Shown in pieces: positions 13,257-13,562 of a stretch of DNA of 13,562 nucleotides (positions within the stretch are counted from its first letter, which is position 1; each line of letters starts with the position of its first letter). The stretch covers positions 1 through 13,562 of the forward strand of contig CABVAP010000059.1 in the NCBI GenBank assembly GCA_902496345.1. The letters run 5' to 3'. The notes beneath the pieces are model-generated. The model worked only from the letters and a program-made list of their open reading frames with translations. It searched no databases and was not told the DNA's origin. The stretch is from an uncultured Eubacteriales bacterium (GTDB taxonomy: Bacteria > Bacillota > Clostridia > Lachnospirales > CAG-274). The position numbers and the translations under genes are program-made.

Positions 13257-13284
13257 ATTATACCTCATAACGAAAAAATTTCAA
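13257..13284 (-). promoter_or_regulatory. Probable promoter of cheA-cheW-cheB
   Basis: On the minus strand, TTGAAA (13284-13279), a 16-nt spacer and a perfect TATAAT (13262-13257) resemble a sigma-A promoter. Transcription would start near 13250, giving a leader of about 130 nt. I did not find a convincing flagellar sigma-D (SigD) type promoter in this stretch. Confidence 0.55.
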
Positions 13285-13562
13285 GGCATTTTAGACATTT
13301 TTGTTATTTTTTTTAAAATATCATAAATTTTTACCATTAATGTAGTTCTACAATTTATACAAAGTGCAAAAATATTAGTAAATTAAACAAAAATAAAGCC
13401 GTAAAAGTTCGTTATAATTTCATTTTAAAATTCAAAAAATAATAATCAAGGTTCTTAAGTGACAAAAGAACGACAAATATAATAACAGCTTGTATAAAAA
13501 GTTAATTCTTATCGTTATTGTCGATTTCAAAAAGCGTCGCAGACTTTTATCCGCAAGCGGAA
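13285..13562. other. AT-rich non-coding stretch at the right edge
   Basis: No gene is visible here on either strand. It holds a perfect short inverted repeat TGTAG-TT-CTACA (13341-13352), which could be an operator upstream of the cheA promoter. At the very edge, on the minus strand, a small stem-loop (AAAAGTC..GAC..TTTTT, 13530-13548) preceded by CCGC/GCGG (13551-13560) may be the terminator of a gene lying beyond the window. The cut edge prevents a firmer call. Confidence 0.4.

Noticed and set aside
13117..13562. Cyclic-di-GMP or other riboswitch in the cheA leader
   Set aside because: I could not find the conserved core of any riboswitch class I know; only generic inverted repeats are present.

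Overview
The window looks like a chromosomal segment of a low-GC Gram-positive anaerobe, most likely a motile member of Clostridia (Lachnospiraceae-like). The evidence is the AT-rich intergenic DNA, strong AGGAGG-type ribosome binding sites, a zinc-finger (4-Cys) L32 protein, the pta-ackA acetate pair, the ackA/yceD/rpmF/plsX/acpP/rnc gene order, and a chemotaxis kinase with a Firmicutes/Thermotoga-style P2 module. The family is an inference; no species can be named. Every convincing gene lies on the minus strand, so transcription runs from the right edge to the left.

Reading in the direction of transcription: (1) 13562-13117 is a long non-coding leader with a promoter-like element and hairpins. 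(2) cheA, cheW and cheB (13116-9207) form a chemotaxis cluster. A strong hairpin separates cheW from cheB, and a U-tract terminator follows cheB. (3) pta and ackA (8963-6637) convert acetyl-CoA to acetate plus ATP; they have their own promoter and a structured intercistronic spacer. (4) A near-consensus extended -10 promoter overlaps the end of ackA and drives the yceD-like gene and rpmF (6576-5884), followed by a strong terminator. (5) plsX, acpP and rnc (5774-3598) handle phospholipid/fatty-acid synthesis and RNA processing, with a G.U-containing hairpin between acpP and rnc. (6) Two near-identical 127/128-bp hairpin-rich direct repeats (3234-3505) lie downstream of rnc. (7) An unrecognised coiled-coil gene overlaps acpS by 4 bp; acpS is followed by the bifunctional NAD(P)HX repair gene nnr. 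(8) An unrecognised small acidic protein gene ends at 113, followed by a hairpin.

Functionally, PlsX, AcpP and AcpS belong together: AcpS loads the phosphopantetheine arm onto AcpP, and PlsX turns acyl-ACP into acyl-phosphate for phospholipid synthesis. Pta/AckA provide substrate-level ATP. CheA and CheW form the receptor kinase complex and CheB is the receptor demethylase.

Most of the window is well-known housekeeping content. The points worth a second look are a CheB whose receiver domain has lost its phosphoacceptor aspartate, a CheA with two tandem P2 domains, the paired structured repeats located where smc-ftsY would often follow rnc, and two lineage-specific unknown genes. I found no convincing evidence of a wholly new system.
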